Source: Tellurirhabdus bombi (GTDB lineage: Bacteria > Bacteroidota > Bacteroidia > Cytophagales > Spirosomataceae). Taken from it: 64,000 nucleotides of DNA. The stretch is taken from assembly GCF_021484805.1 (NCBI RefSeq), contig NZ_CP090557.1, positions 2,802,001 to 2,866,000 on the forward strand, in the 5' to 3' direction. Of this stretch, positions 36,881 to 45,953 are shown in pieces; position 1 is the stretch's first letter; the number at the start of each line of letters is the position of its first letter. The notes under the pieces are model-generated. The model searched no databases, was not told the origin of the DNA, and saw nothing but the letters and a program-made list of their open reading frames with translations. A program made the translations under genes and the position numbers.

Positions 36881-39796
36881 GTGATTAAAAAAACCGTACG
36901 CTTTATTGGGTTCCTCAGCCTGGTGGCCAGTTCAATGGCTTACTCGCAGACCAAGCTGGTGGAAACCGTTACTCGAAAAGGGAATGAACTGGTAATTCCC
37001 TATCAGAAATATGTTTTGTCAAATGGCTTAACGCTGATCGTGCACGAAGATCATTCCGATCCGGTCGTTCACGTTGATGTCACGTATCACGTAGGCTCGG
37101 CCCGTGAAGAAATTGGTAAATCAGGATTTGCGCACTTTTTCGAACACATGATGTTCCAGGGCTCCGACCACGTAGCCGACGACGAACATTTTAAGCTGGT
37201 AACCGAAGCCGGTGGAACGCTGAACGGAACCACCAACCGCGACCGGACGAACTACTTTGAGACGGTTCCAAGCAACCAATTGGAGCGGGCGCTCTGGCTG
37301 GAAGCGGATCGGATGGGCTTTTTGCTGGACGCCGTAACGCAGAAAAAATTTGAAATTCAGCGGGCTACCGTTAAAAACGAGCGCGGCCAGAACTACGATA
37401 ACCGGCCTTATGGGCTGGTGAGCGAATACACGGCGAAGAATCTTTACCCGTATGGCCACCCGTATTCCTGGCTGACGATTGGGTACATTGAAGACCTGAA
37501 CCGGGTAAACGTCAATGACCTGAAAAACTTCTTCCTGCGCTGGTACGGACCGAACAATGCTGTCCTGACCGTTGGGGGAGATGTAGAAGCCAAGCAAGTG
37601 GTGCAACTGGCGGAAAAATACTTCGGTTCAATTCCGAAAGGCCCCGAGGTTACAAAGACGCAGGTTCCTGCTGCAATTCTGAACCAGGATCGCTACGTAT
37701 CTTACGAAGATAACGTCCGCTTCCCAATGCTGCGGATTGTATACCCAACGGTTGCTACGTACCACCCCGACGAAGCACCGCTGGACGCGCTGGCTGAAAT
37801 TCTGGGCGGTGGCAAAAGCTCGCTGTTTTACAAGAATTTTGTGAAAGCTGAGAAGGCAGTTCAGGCCAATGTTGGGCACCCGGCTAGTGAGTTGGCTGGC
37901 GAATTAACCTTCACTGTGCTGCCTTTCCCGAATTTCCGCCTGGATAGTGTTGAAGCCATCATTCGTAACTCATTGGCTGAGTTTGAATCACGGGGCGTAA
38001 CCGACGATGATCTGGCGCAGTTTAAAGCTACCCGGGAGTCTGATTTGATCCATGCGTTGTCCAGCGTGTCGGGCAAAGTGTCGCAGTTGGCTTCTTTCCA
38101 GACGTTTGCCGGAACGCCGAACTACCTGCCCCAGGAATTGAAGCGCTACCAGAACGTGACGAAAGCGGATATCATGCGGGTGTATAACCAGTATGTTAAG
38201 GGTAAAAAAGCCGTTATTTTGACCGTTTATCCAAAAGATAAAAAGGAAATTGTAACGCGTCCCGACAACTACACCATTGCCACGGAAGGATACAAAGCTC
38301 CCGATTATGGATACAAAGGCTTAACCTACGCAAAAGCAAAGGATACATTTGATCGCAGCAAAAAACCGGCTTCGGGGGCAAGCCCAACCGTGAAAGTACC
38401 GCCTTTCTGGACCGAGAAAATGCCAAATGGTCTGAAAATGATTGGTGCTAAAAATGATGAGGTGCCAACCGTAACGATGCTATTCTCCATCGAAGGCGGT
38501 CATAAACTATCGGCCAATGATCCATCTAAAGCGGGTATTGCTCAGCTAACTGCTGCGTTGATGAACGAAGCAACGCAGAACTTTACAACGGAGGAAATCA
38601 ACGCGAAGCTAGAGAAGCTGGGTAGCAGCATTTCTATCTATGCCAGCACGGAAGAAATCGGTATTTCGGTCGAATCATTGACGAAAAATCTGGATGCTAC
38701 CCTAGCGCTGGTTGAAGAGAAACTGTTCCGGCCAAAATTCGCCACTGCGGACTTTGAGCGCCTGAAAAAACAACAACTGGAAGGCATTGCCAACCAGGGA
38801 ACACAGCCCGTTGTCATTGCTAACAAGGCGTACAACAAGTTGCTGTACGGCGCGGGAAGCATCCGGGCGGTACCAACGAGCGGAACGGAAAAAACGGTTG
38901 AAAGCATCACGCTGGACGACGTGAAAGCGTTCTATCAGAAGTATATTTCGCCATCGGTAACGAACCTGGTTGTTGTAGGGGATGTGGAGAAAGCAGCGCT
39001 GCTGCCAAAGCTGGCTTTCCTCAACAAATGGGAGGCTAAGCCGGTAAAAATGCCTGATATGGGTGTTGCTAAGAAAGCGGACAAAACGCGCATTTATGTG
39101 GTAGACAAAGAGAAAGCCGCTCAGTCGGAAATTCGGATTGGCTACCTGACCGATATGCCTTTCGACGCAACGGGTGAATATTACCGGACAGGATTAGCAA
39201 ACTACATCCTCGGTGGCGCTTTCAACAGCCGGATCAACATGAATCTGCGCGAAGACAAAGGCTGGACCTACGGGGCACGTTCTGGCTATAGCAGCACGCG
39301 CACGCCGGGTGCGTTTACGGCTCAGGCCGGCGTGAAAGCCGCCGCAACGGATAGTTCGGTGGTCGAGTTTATGAAAGAAATCACGACCTACGGCAAAACA
39401 GGTATCACGGCGGAAGAACTAACTTTTCTGAAAAGCTCGGTCGGACAACGCGATGCATTGAAATACGAAACGCCGTTCCAGAAAGCGCTCTTCCTGAACC
39501 AGATTATTCAGTACGATCTGCCCGCTAATTTCTCAGAACAGCAGAGCACCATTCTACGCAACATCACCAAGAAGGAAATCGACGCTATCGCCAAAAAACG
39601 GCTACCAATCAATAACATGATTATTACGGTGGTAGGGGATAAGCAAGCGATTAAACCGGGTCTGGAAAAGCTAGGCTATGAATTGGTTGAACTCGATAAA
39701 GAAGGCAACGTAGTCAATACCAAAGCTACGGTTGCAGAAGAAAACTCCCGTCCGGCTAAAATGGGCGGTGCGTCTTCCACAAAGAAGCAGAATTAA
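36881..39796 (+). CDS. M16-family zinc peptidase (insulinase/pitrilysin-like), secreted
   Basis: 971 residues, GTG start, signal peptide cut near MAYSQ (about residue 23). The inverted zinc site H85-F-F-E-H89 and a distal Glu near 167 (KNERGQ) lie in the first M16 pair. The second pair (from about residue 505) lacks this site but keeps the Arg/Tyr substrate-binding segment (NLREDKGWTYGARSGY), so active and inactive halves are fused in one chain. Such clamshell peptidases degrade small peptides. Last gene of the cassette, ending at a palindromic terminator. Confidence 0.93.
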   Translation: MIKKTVRFIGFLSLVASSMAYSQTKLVETVTRKGNELVIPYQKYVLSNGLTLIVHEDHSDPVVHVDVTYHVGSAREEIGKSGFAHFFEHMMFQGSDHVADDEHFKLVTEAGGTLNGTTNRDRTNYFETVPSNQLERALWLEADRMGFLLDAVTQKKFEIQRATVKNERGQNYDNRPYGLVSEYTAKNLYPYGHPYSWLTIGYIEDLNRVNVNDLKNFFLRWYGPNNAVLTVGGDVEAKQVVQLAEKYFGSIPKGPEVTKTQVPAAILNQDRYVSYEDNVRFPMLRIVYPTVATYHPDEAPLDALAEILGGGKSSLFYKNFVKAEKAVQANVGHPASELAGELTFTVLPFPNFRLDSVEAIIRNSLAEFESRGVTDDDLAQFKATRESDLIHALSSVSGKVSQLASFQTFAGTPNYLPQELKRYQNVTKADIMRVYNQYVKGKKAVILTVYPKDKKEIVTRPDNYTIATEGYKAPDYGYKGLTYAKAKDTFDRSKKPASGASPTVKVPPFWTEKMPNGLKMIGAKNDEVPTVTMLFSIEGGHKLSANDPSKAGIAQLTAALMNEATQNFTTEEINAKLEKLGSSISIYASTEEIGISVESLTKNLDATLALVEEKLFRPKFATADFERLKKQQLEGIANQGTQPVVIANKAYNKLLYGAGSIRAVPTSGTEKTVESITLDDVKAFYQKYISPSVTNLVVVGDVEKAALLPKLAFLNKWEAKPVKMPDMGVAKKADKTRIYVVDKEKAAQSEIRIGYLTDMPFDATGEYYRTGLANYILGGAFNSRINMNLREDKGWTYGARSGYSSTRTPGAFTAQAGVKAAATDSSVVEFMKEITTYGKTGITAEELTFLKSSVGQRDALKYETPFQKALFLNQIIQYDLPANFSEQQSTILRNITKKEIDAIAKKRLPINNMIITVVGDKQAIKPGLEKLGYELVELDKEGNVVNTKATVAEENSRPAKMGGASSTKKQN

Positions 39797-39811
39797 CCGT
39801 TTTGATTTTGG

Positions 39812-39857
39812 TTTTAACGCAGAAAGCCACCCAATTGGGTGGCTTTCTGCGTTAAAA
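39812..39857. terminator. 46-base perfect palindrome, bidirectional terminator
   Basis: Two 23-base arms meet at AATT with no spacer; the outer ends are TTTTAA/TTAAAA. It lies between the convergent M16 and esterase genes, 15 and 7 bases from their stops. Confidence 0.9.
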
Positions 39858-39864
39858 GGAGTCT

Positions 39865-40935
39865 CTATTTCTGCCGCTTCGAAGGCTGAAACGAGAGGTT
39901 CTTCGAGAAGAACGGAAGTACATAATTCTCAATTCGTTCACCAATTCGGTTAACGTGGTCGCCGTCATACTCCGCGTAGGTATGCTGGATTTTATAATTG
40001 GTCAATACGCCGTCTAGTACTTTGATGCTGGCCGCAATGCTGGCGTCTTTCGAGCCCGCGTCAAAGGCGATGGCGTTGAGGCTCTTCAAGTTAGGGATGT
40101 ATTGGTCGATGATGGCCAGGGGAGCGTTGGCGGTCCATTTTGCCGTGACCTCAGGCTTAAACTGGCCATTTTCGACTGGGAGGTCCAGGTAGAAAGGGGG
40201 CTTGCTCGGATTAGGCGACCAGGCTGCTGCCGAAGCGAAGAAGATTTTTGTTCCGAAATCTGCCTTTTCAAAATCCGCCTGCGTCTGAATGGCTTCCAGT
40301 TTACCGCTTGCTTCGGCATTGGGTACTCTGGAATTGGGCGCTAGACAACAGGGGCTTAAAAGATAGATGCTGGAGAATATTTCCGGGTATTTTTGTCCAA
40401 TACGCATGCTGCCATAGCCCCCCATCGAATGCCCGGTCAGGCCCCGGCTGGCGGCATTTGGGATGGTGCGGTAATGGCTGTCGATGTAGCCAACCAGCTC
40501 CTTAGCTACGTAATCCTCCCAGTTACCTGTTGTAACCGAATTGGAATACATGCTTCCTTGAAAACGGCTATAAGCGTTCGGCGTTACTACGATTACTTCC
40601 CGGTTTTTAGGATCGGCAAATGCTTTGTTCAGTACTTCGGGCAGGTTGATCCAGTGTTTGGTAAAGCCATACCATTTGTCGTCGCTGTCGGTATATCCGT
40701 GCAAAAAATAGACAACGGGATAACGCCGTTTAGTGTCTTTCTTATAGCTGGGTGGCAAATAGATCGATACATCCCGGTCTGGTGAATCGCCGGATAAATT
40801 ACCTTCCAGTCCTTTGCCATGTACCTTAATGCGTTCGACAGTGCCACGCGGAATCTGGCTATCCTGGCTGTGCGCTGAATAATGAACTATAGCCAGCAGG
40901 AATATAAGAAGAAAAGAGTAGTTTACTTTTTTCAT
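39865..40935 (-). CDS. Secreted esterase (esterase D / tributyrin-esterase-like)
   Basis: 356 residues with signal peptide (cut near YSAHSQ, residue 24). The alpha/beta-hydrolase has [15 protein letters not shown] (77-91) and nucleophile S170 in TGHSMGGYG; the late DGDH carries the probable His. PYSRF-like and PCCLAP segments fit the S-formylglutathione hydrolase / feruloyl esterase superfamily. A secreted location argues for carbohydrate or ester substrates rather than formylglutathione. It lies just upstream of no other gene on its transcript; the transglutaminase gene precedes it by 18 bases, so the two are likely cotranscribed. Confidence 0.87.
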   Translation of the reverse strand: MKKVNYSFLLIFLLAIVHYSAHSQDSQIPRGTVERIKVHGKGLEGNLSGDSPDRDVSIYLPPSYKKDTKRRYPVVYFLHGYTDSDDKWYGFTKHWINLPEVLNKAFADPKNREVIVVTPNAYSRFQGSMYSNSVTTGNWEDYVAKELVGYIDSHYRTIPNAASRGLTGHSMGGYGSMRIGQKYPEIFSSIYLLSPCCLAPNSRVPNAEASGKLEAIQTQADFEKADFGTKIFFASAAAWSPNPSKPPFYLDLPVENGQFKPEVTAKWTANAPLAIIDQYIPNLKSLNAIAFDAGSKDASIAASIKVLDGVLTNYKIQHTYAEYDGDHVNRIGERIENYVLPFFSKNLSFQPSKRQK

Positions 40936-40953
40936 GTATTTGTGAATAACAAC

Positions 40954-41739
40954 TTAATCAACACTTTCATTAACCCACACCTTCATTGACTCCAGTTGCA
41001 TGGGGCCATACTGGGTTGCCAGGGCAACATCTGCCGCATCTCGGCCATAAGCGACAATAATCCGATTGCCGAGTGGCTCTTTCTGGGTCGCGTCAAAGGT
41101 ATACCAGCGATCACCCACAAAAGCCTCAAACCAGGCGTGCAAATCCATGGGCTTGAGTTGGTGCAAATACCCTACAACCATGCGCGCGGGAATAGTCAGG
41201 CTACGGCAGAAGGCAATGCCCAGGTGCGTAAAATCACGGCAGACGCCAATGCGCTTCTCGGCGGTTTCAACGGCCGAAGTTGTGGCATCACTGGTACCAT
41301 ATTGATACGTAACATTTCGATGAATCCAATGCCGAATGGTTTCTACCTGATCATACCCGGGGAGCGCATTGCCTACAATATCGCCAGCTAGTTTGCCAAG
41401 GCGGTCGGACTGGCAATAGCGGCTCGGCAGCAGGAATTGCAGCACTTCATCCGGCAGGTTTTCAACCGGAACGAAAGGAGCGCCCGGAGCAACATCAATG
41501 GTGTCGCAGGCATCGACCGTTACAGCCGTCCGAATCTGAAACGATCCGGCGGGTGCAATAATACGCTGACAAAGGTTACCGTATACGTCGGTATATTCCT
41601 TTACAGGTTGATGAGGGGTCAATTCGTATTCTTCTCGAATAATCCACTGGCCGGAGCCAGAGCGAGGACGTAACATCAGGACCACCGGCGTAGGCTCCGG
41701 GATCGTGTATTGCAGTTCACAGCCTGCGAAAAGTTTCAT
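40954..41739 (-). CDS. Transglutaminase-like protein
   Basis: 261 residues, no signal peptide. The papain-like triad is complete: C167 (RIGVCRDFTHL), H201 (MDLHAWFEAFV) and D216 (WYTFDAT). The N-terminal about 100 residues form the beta-rich domain usual in bacterial transglutaminase-like proteins. Such enzymes are cysteine peptidases or amidases more often than true cross-linkers. It is the first gene of a two-gene unit with the esterase, 18 bases apart. Confidence 0.88.
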   Translation of the reverse strand: MKLFAGCELQYTIPEPTPVVLMLRPRSGSGQWIIREEYELTPHQPVKEYTDVYGNLCQRIIAPAGSFQIRTAVTVDACDTIDVAPGAPFVPVENLPDEVLQFLLPSRYCQSDRLGKLAGDIVGNALPGYDQVETIRHWIHRNVTYQYGTSDATTSAVETAEKRIGVCRDFTHLGIAFCRSLTIPARMVVGYLHQLKPMDLHAWFEAFVGDRWYTFDATQKEPLGNRIIVAYGRDAADVALATQYGPMQLESMKVWVNESVD

Positions 41740-42105
41740 GAATAAGTGATGGGGGTCGAAAGTTCTTAAAGGTAATCAGTGTAGCGCAACTACCAGCTTT
41801 TATTGGGATAAAATTAGCTCAATACTGCGAAAATGCCGCTCCAGAGAGCTTTGTTTAGCCATACAGTATAGCAATCAAGTTGGCATGTAATGTACAATTT
41901 CAGAAATAAAATCAGGGATCAAAAAATCACCTAAATCGATCTCAAAGCTAGCTTATGCAGAGCATTAAAAGGCCCATTGATCGGTAAAAAAGCGTCCTTC
42001 ATCGATTAAAATATACGATCAGTCGAGCGGTAACACAAAGTAATTAAACCATGGGCTATGGTATACCTCTAAGAATCATAAAACAACAATAAACAACGAA
42101 ATACC
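41740..42105. other. Divergent intergenic region, 366 bases
   Basis: AT-rich DNA between the divergent transglutaminase and LTxxQ-like genes. No coding sequence seen. It has short inverted repeats (TGATCG...CGATCA near 41975-42023; ACCAT...ATGGT near 42049-42063) but no clear TAnnTTTG promoter. Probably holds both promoters. Confidence 0.4.
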
Positions 42106-42495
42106 ATGAAAAAGACAATCATCGCTCTCGCAACCCTGGCTTTATTATCGACTGGTGCAATGGCGCAACGCCCTTATAATTCAGGTCCTTACAGACAGCC
42201 TGCTCCCGATTCACGCTACGATGACATACAAGAAGATATCCGCATTGATCGCCTGGATGCCATTGTGAATTTAAGTCGGAAACAGCAGCGTGAACTGAAA
42301 CGAATCGAAGATCGCTATGATTACCGGGAGCTGGCGGTCATGCAACGCCGTTCGCCACAAGCTTATAATCGGTTAGTAAGACAAAAAAATCAGGATATGA
42401 TGCTGGTATTAACGCCATATCAACGTCAAAGGCTGATGGATTTCCAGCAATCCCGTCGCTATGATCGCGGAGGTTACTACGGTCGTCGGGGTTAA
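42106..42495 (+). CDS. Small periplasmic protein with two LTxxQ-like motifs
   Basis: 129 residues, signal peptide cut after GAMA-Q (residue 20). The mature part is helical and highly charged, with NLSRKQQRELKRIEDRY and VLTPYQRQRLMDFQ, resembling the repeated LTxxQ helices of the CpxP/Spy chaperone family; the C-terminus is Arg/Gly/Tyr-rich. A periplasmic chaperone or envelope-stress protein is possible, but the match is motif-level only. Confidence 0.75.
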   Translation: MKKTIIALATLALLSTGAMAQRPYNSGPYRQPAPDSRYDDIQEDIRIDRLDAIVNLSRKQQRELKRIEDRYDYRELAVMQRRSPQAYNRLVRQKNQDMMLVLTPYQRQRLMDFQQSRRYDRGGYYGRRG

Positions 42496-42513
42496 TTCTT
42501 GAAGCAATAGGAC

Positions 42514-42547
42514 AAAGGGACAGTGACTTATTCGCTGTCCCTTTTTT
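42514..42547 (+). terminator. Intrinsic terminator
   Basis: Stem AAAGGGACAG/CTGTCCCTTT with 11-base loop and six T's, 18 bases after the stop of the preceding gene. Confidence 0.9.
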
Positions 42548-42768
42548 CGTGTGATTATAGTTGGACAAGTCTGGACTTAGCCAAGAAACGGATCGTTTTG
42601 ACTAGCCTATTGTGTAGAAAAAGGCGTACATAGAATCAAAATAGGCATTTAACCAACCTTTTAAATTAAAAATTTGAAAATCCGGCGTGAAAGAATCCGC
42701 TTTTCAGGTAAATAGTTTATTTTTCGCCTTTAAATCTAGTGACTAACCCATAGTCCTTACCTTATCTT

Positions 42769-44244
42769 ATGCAATCTTCAGATAAATCTTCGCAGCCATC
42801 AAGGCGCCAGTTTCTTCAGACCGGTGCACTTGCGGCCAGTAGTTTTTTCATCGTCCCTCGTCATGTTTTAGGTAAAGGGTTCATTGCGCCAAGCGATAAA
42901 CTGAACCTGGCTGCTGTAGGCTTTGGAGGTAAAGGCTCCGGTGATATCAACAATTCCTTTAACAACGGTGCGAATAACGTTGTTGCCCTGTGCGATGTAG
43001 ATTGGGGCTTGCCCCGTGTTAAAGAGAACTTTGCGAAGCACGAAAAAGCCAAGCGGTACAAGGATTTTCGCGAAATGCTCGACAAAGAAGGCAAAACAAT
43101 TGATGCGGTTACCGTATCAACGGCTGATCATACCCACGCTGTCATTGCGATGGCAGCCATGATGCGGGGTAAGCACGTTTATGTTCAGAAGCCGCTGACC
43201 CATAATATCTACGAAGCCCGGATGCTAACTGAAGCGGCTCGTAAATACAAAGTTGTGACCCAGATGGGAAACCAGGGTTCTTCAAATCCGCAGCAAAAAA
43301 CGATGGTCGAGTGGTTCGATAAAGGACTAATTGGCAAAGTGCATGAAATTCAGATCTGGACCAACCGCCCCGTATGGCCACAAGGAATTCCGGTTCCGCA
43401 ACCATCCGGTGAACCGTCTGCCGACCTGGATTGGGATTTGTGGTTAGGACCTGCCCAGAAGGTAGGGTACACGCCAGCTTACCACCCGTTCAAATGGCGC
43501 GGTTGGTGGAACTTCGGTGCGGGTGCTCTCGGCGATATCGGTTGCCATATTATGGATATTCCGTTCCGGGTTCTGGGCCTGGGTTATCCGACCGAAGTGG
43601 AGTCCAGCATTAGCCAGGTGTTCCTAAAAGACTGGACGCCGGAATACAATCCCGAAGGTTGTCCTCCTGCTTCACACGTTGAATTGAAGTTCCCCGCTTC
43701 GGCTAAGAATAAATCAGAGGTGAAAATGGTTTGGTCCGATGGCGGCCTCCGTCCATTCCGACCAGATTTTCTACCTGCTGGCGAAGCCTATCCTGAAGGA
43801 GGCGAAAACGGCATGTTTATGGTTGGCGATAAGGGCCTGATTGCCTGTGGTATGTACGGCGATGATCCGAAACTGTACACCAAAGACGGTAAGAAAATGG
43901 AAGCCCCCGCAAAACCGAAGCCTGTCGATGGAAAACCCTGGCCGGAAAATGGTCACCAGATTTTATGGACCGAAGCCTGCAAAGCTGGTTTTAACAGCAA
44001 AGAACACAAAGGTCTAACATCTTCATTTGACTTTGCCGGTCCGCTTACTGAATCGGTACTAATGGGTAACCTGGCCATTCGCAGCTACATGCTCCGGACG
44101 CCGAAAGCCGACGGAAAAGGATTCACTTATCCAGGCCGTCAGCGTCTGGCGTGGGATGGCAAGAACATGAAGATTACCAACTTCGACGAAGCGAATCAGT
44201 TTGTGAAACGCGAGTATCGCCAGGGTTGGGAATTGCCAGCCTAA
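42769..44244 (+). CDS. Gfo/Idh/MocA-family oxidoreductase, Tat-exported
   Basis: 491 residues. The twin-arginine signal (SRRQFLQTGALAASSFFIV) opens the protein. An NAD(P)-binding domain follows (LAAVGFGGKGSGDINNS, then VVALCDVD); KPLTHN near residue 142 carries the family's catalytic Lys, and GCHIMD near residue 260 is the usual active-site His region. It probably oxidises or rearranges sugars in the periplasm with a tightly bound nucleotide, as do related glycosidase-type members. Monocistronic between clear non-coding regions. Confidence 0.88.
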   Translation: MQSSDKSSQPSRRQFLQTGALAASSFFIVPRHVLGKGFIAPSDKLNLAAVGFGGKGSGDINNSFNNGANNVVALCDVDWGLPRVKENFAKHEKAKRYKDFREMLDKEGKTIDAVTVSTADHTHAVIAMAAMMRGKHVYVQKPLTHNIYEARMLTEAARKYKVVTQMGNQGSSNPQQKTMVEWFDKGLIGKVHEIQIWTNRPVWPQGIPVPQPSGEPSADLDWDLWLGPAQKVGYTPAYHPFKWRGWWNFGAGALGDIGCHIMDIPFRVLGLGYPTEVESSISQVFLKDWTPEYNPEGCPPASHVELKFPASAKNKSEVKMVWSDGGLRPFRPDFLPAGEAYPEGGENGMFMVGDKGLIACGMYGDDPKLYTKDGKKMEAPAKPKPVDGKPWPENGHQILWTEACKAGFNSKEHKGLTSSFDFAGPLTESVLMGNLAIRSYMLRTPKADGKGFTYPGRQRLAWDGKNMKITNFDEANQFVKREYRQGWELPA

Positions 44245-44256
44245 ATGTTGCAGCAT

Positions 44257-44300
44257 TATACATAAAAAAAGCACCCAGAAGGGTGCTTTTTTTATGTATA
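44257..44300. terminator. Strong bidirectional terminator
   Basis: Perfect 20-base arms around AGAA (44277-44280), core GCACCC/GGGTGC with seven-base A- and T-runs, between convergent oxidoreductase (+) and lmo0937-like (-) genes. Confidence 0.93.
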
Positions 44301-44323
44301 ACGTGTGGCTAAGAGGGGGTGCG

Positions 44324-44485
44324 TCAGACTGCTCGTCCCCGAATCAAGCGCAGAATTACGGCAATTACGGCAATCACTAACAGAACGTGAATAAGGCCGC
44401 CCATGCCAAAGCTATTGAATCCTAAAAAACCTAATAACCAGATAATGATCAGAACCACCGCGATGGTATACAGCAGATTTCCCAT
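44324..44485 (-). CDS. lmo0937 family small membrane protein
   Basis: 53 residues, read directly from the minus strand: MGNLLYTIAVVLIIIWLLGF, then LGFNSFGMGGLIHVLLVIAV, ending in RLIRGRAV. Two hydrophobic helices separated by a Gly-rich turn match the lmo0937 family of tiny stress-associated membrane proteins, whose exact role is unknown. ATG start, TGA stop. It is too short to be found by length-limited gene calls. Confidence 0.85.
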   Translation of the reverse strand: MGNLLYTIAVVLIIIWLLGFLGFNSFGMGGLIHVLLVIAVIAVILRLIRGRAV

Positions 44486-44711
44486 GACGTTTTTATGTTG
44501 AAAGTTGAGTAATAATATTCTACTTACCTTTTAGAAAAATATGTGCCATAGCGGTTTTTTTCGCTAAAAAGTGGCCCTGGAGGCAGTTTAAGCAGCTTTT
44601 GCTTTTTTTGCCTATTATTTCTTCAAAGTCATATGTAGAAAAAGATACCCAAAAGGGGAGTTTTTATGCTCACTTTGCCCACTAGGAAATTGCCTGACAA
44701 AAGACAAAAGC

Positions 44712-45113
44712 TTAATTAGGCTTTACGAACAAGGATTGGCCCAGCTGTCGGAGGCGATTATGCGAAAAATAAGCCCATAATAAGAGCATATAAATAGAGA
44801 ATTGCTGGTAGCCAATCGGGAGAATAAAGCTACCAATAAACTGGCGGGTACTGACAAATTCAATGGTAGGTGTAAAGCCAAGAATATTTTCAACGCCAAG
44901 CATTAGCGTGACACCAAGGAAGTAAAAGGCCCAGGCGGGGCGAAACACCAGAACAAATCCAGAAACAACCGTTGCGGCAAACCCCAGGTAATGCTGAAGC
45001 GTAAGCGGCAAAGCGGCTGAAAAGGACAGGTAAAGGCTATAAAGCTGTGTAATCGTCAGGATGGCTAGAATGGCAACGTATCCATAAAATTCCTTTTTCT
45101 TCGCTTCTTTCAT
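44712..45113 (-). CDS. Four-helix membrane protein of unknown function
   Basis: 133 residues with four hydrophobic helices (about 11-31, 38-60, 62-78, 93-116), a Lys-rich N-terminus and a short basic tail. It resembles no family I can name. ATG start. It is divergent from the ferritin-like gene and isolated by about 225 bases from the lmo0937-type gene; that gap shows no coding sequence. Confidence 0.7.
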   Translation of the reverse strand: MKEAKKKEFYGYVAILAILTITQLYSLYLSFSAALPLTLQHYLGFAATVVSGFVLVFRPAWAFYFLGVTLMLGVENILGFTPTIEFVSTRQFIGSFILPIGYQQFSIYMLLLWAYFSHNRLRQLGQSLFVKPN

Positions 45114-45244
45114 CGCAATCCGATTTTGTTTCTAAGAAATATCCAATAAAATTAAGGTCAAAAAGGCCAGCACAGATTAAAATAGCTATAAAATCTCTCG
45201 ATTATTATCCGAGAATAGCCAACCTCCTTAGGCAATTTGATGAC

Positions 45245-45252
45245 TATCTTTG
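45245..45252 (+). promoter_or_regulatory. Exact -7 element TATCTTTG for the ferritin-like gene
   Basis: Perfect TAnnTTTG 23 bases before the ATG at 45276. No good TTTG at the -33 spacing was seen. It favours the later ATG, since the alternative start at 45237 precedes the element. Confidence 0.5.
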
Positions 45253-45275
45253 TGCCTTTACTGAACACTCTAATT

Positions 45276-45893
45276 ATGCAGTTAACCGAATTAATCGATT
45301 CAATTATAGCCGATAACGATCTGCATGCCCGCTGGCTGAATACGTTGTCGATGATGGAAAACACCGGGGCTCGTAAAATCGCCGCAGCCGAAGACAAGGT
45401 TTTGGTGGATCTGCTGATGCTGAAACACGCCGCCGAGGAGTCCCGTCATGCGTATTACCTCAAGAAACAAATTCAGAAGATAGATACTGCTGCCTGCCCA
45501 ACGTACGAACCAGCTTATCTAATCGCTCCAACTGAAAGCCATGCCTATCTGAACCGGCTGGATGTGCAGATTTGCCGTTACCTAAAGAAAACATTTGGTT
45601 ACGAAGGCACAACTTTGAAATATGCGGCCTACTTGCTGGTTACTTACGCCATTGAAGTGCGAGCCGATGAGCTTTATCCAATCTATCAGGATGCGTTGAC
45701 CGCAACGGGAAGCCGGGTGCAGGTGAAATCCATTATCGTCGAAGAAGAAGGTCACCTGGCCGAGATGCTTCGTCAAATGGAAATGTTCTTCAGTGATTGG
45801 CATCCGCACGCCGAAAAAGCCGTTGCCATTGAAACGGAATTATACAACCAATGGGTGGCTTCGTTGTCTACCTACTTGATTGCAGCAGCTTAA
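45276..45893 (+). CDS. Ferritin-like diiron-motif protein, function unknown
   Basis: 205 residues, all-helical, no signal. Two ExxH motifs (E55-S-R-H58 and E157-E-G-H160) plus Glu residues near 28 and 127 make a four-helix carboxylate-bridged diiron pattern. It may be an oxidase/oxygenase-like or iron-binding protein rather than a storage ferritin, because it is longer and the motif spacing differs from Dps. I cannot name the family. The start at 45276 is chosen over an upstream ATG at 45237. It is followed by tyrA after about 60 bases, possibly one transcript. Confidence 0.72.
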   Translation: MQLTELIDSIIADNDLHARWLNTLSMMENTGARKIAAAEDKVLVDLLMLKHAAEESRHAYYLKKQIQKIDTAACPTYEPAYLIAPTESHAYLNRLDVQICRYLKKTFGYEGTTLKYAAYLLVTYAIEVRADELYPIYQDALTATGSRVQVKSIIVEEEGHLAEMLRQMEMFFSDWHPHAEKAVAIETELYNQWVASLSTYLIAAA

Positions 45894-45953
45894 AACAGTA
45901 CCACGTATAAATCAGTGCAGCCGCTGAAAAATTAGAAAGGCGGAAGGTCGTAT

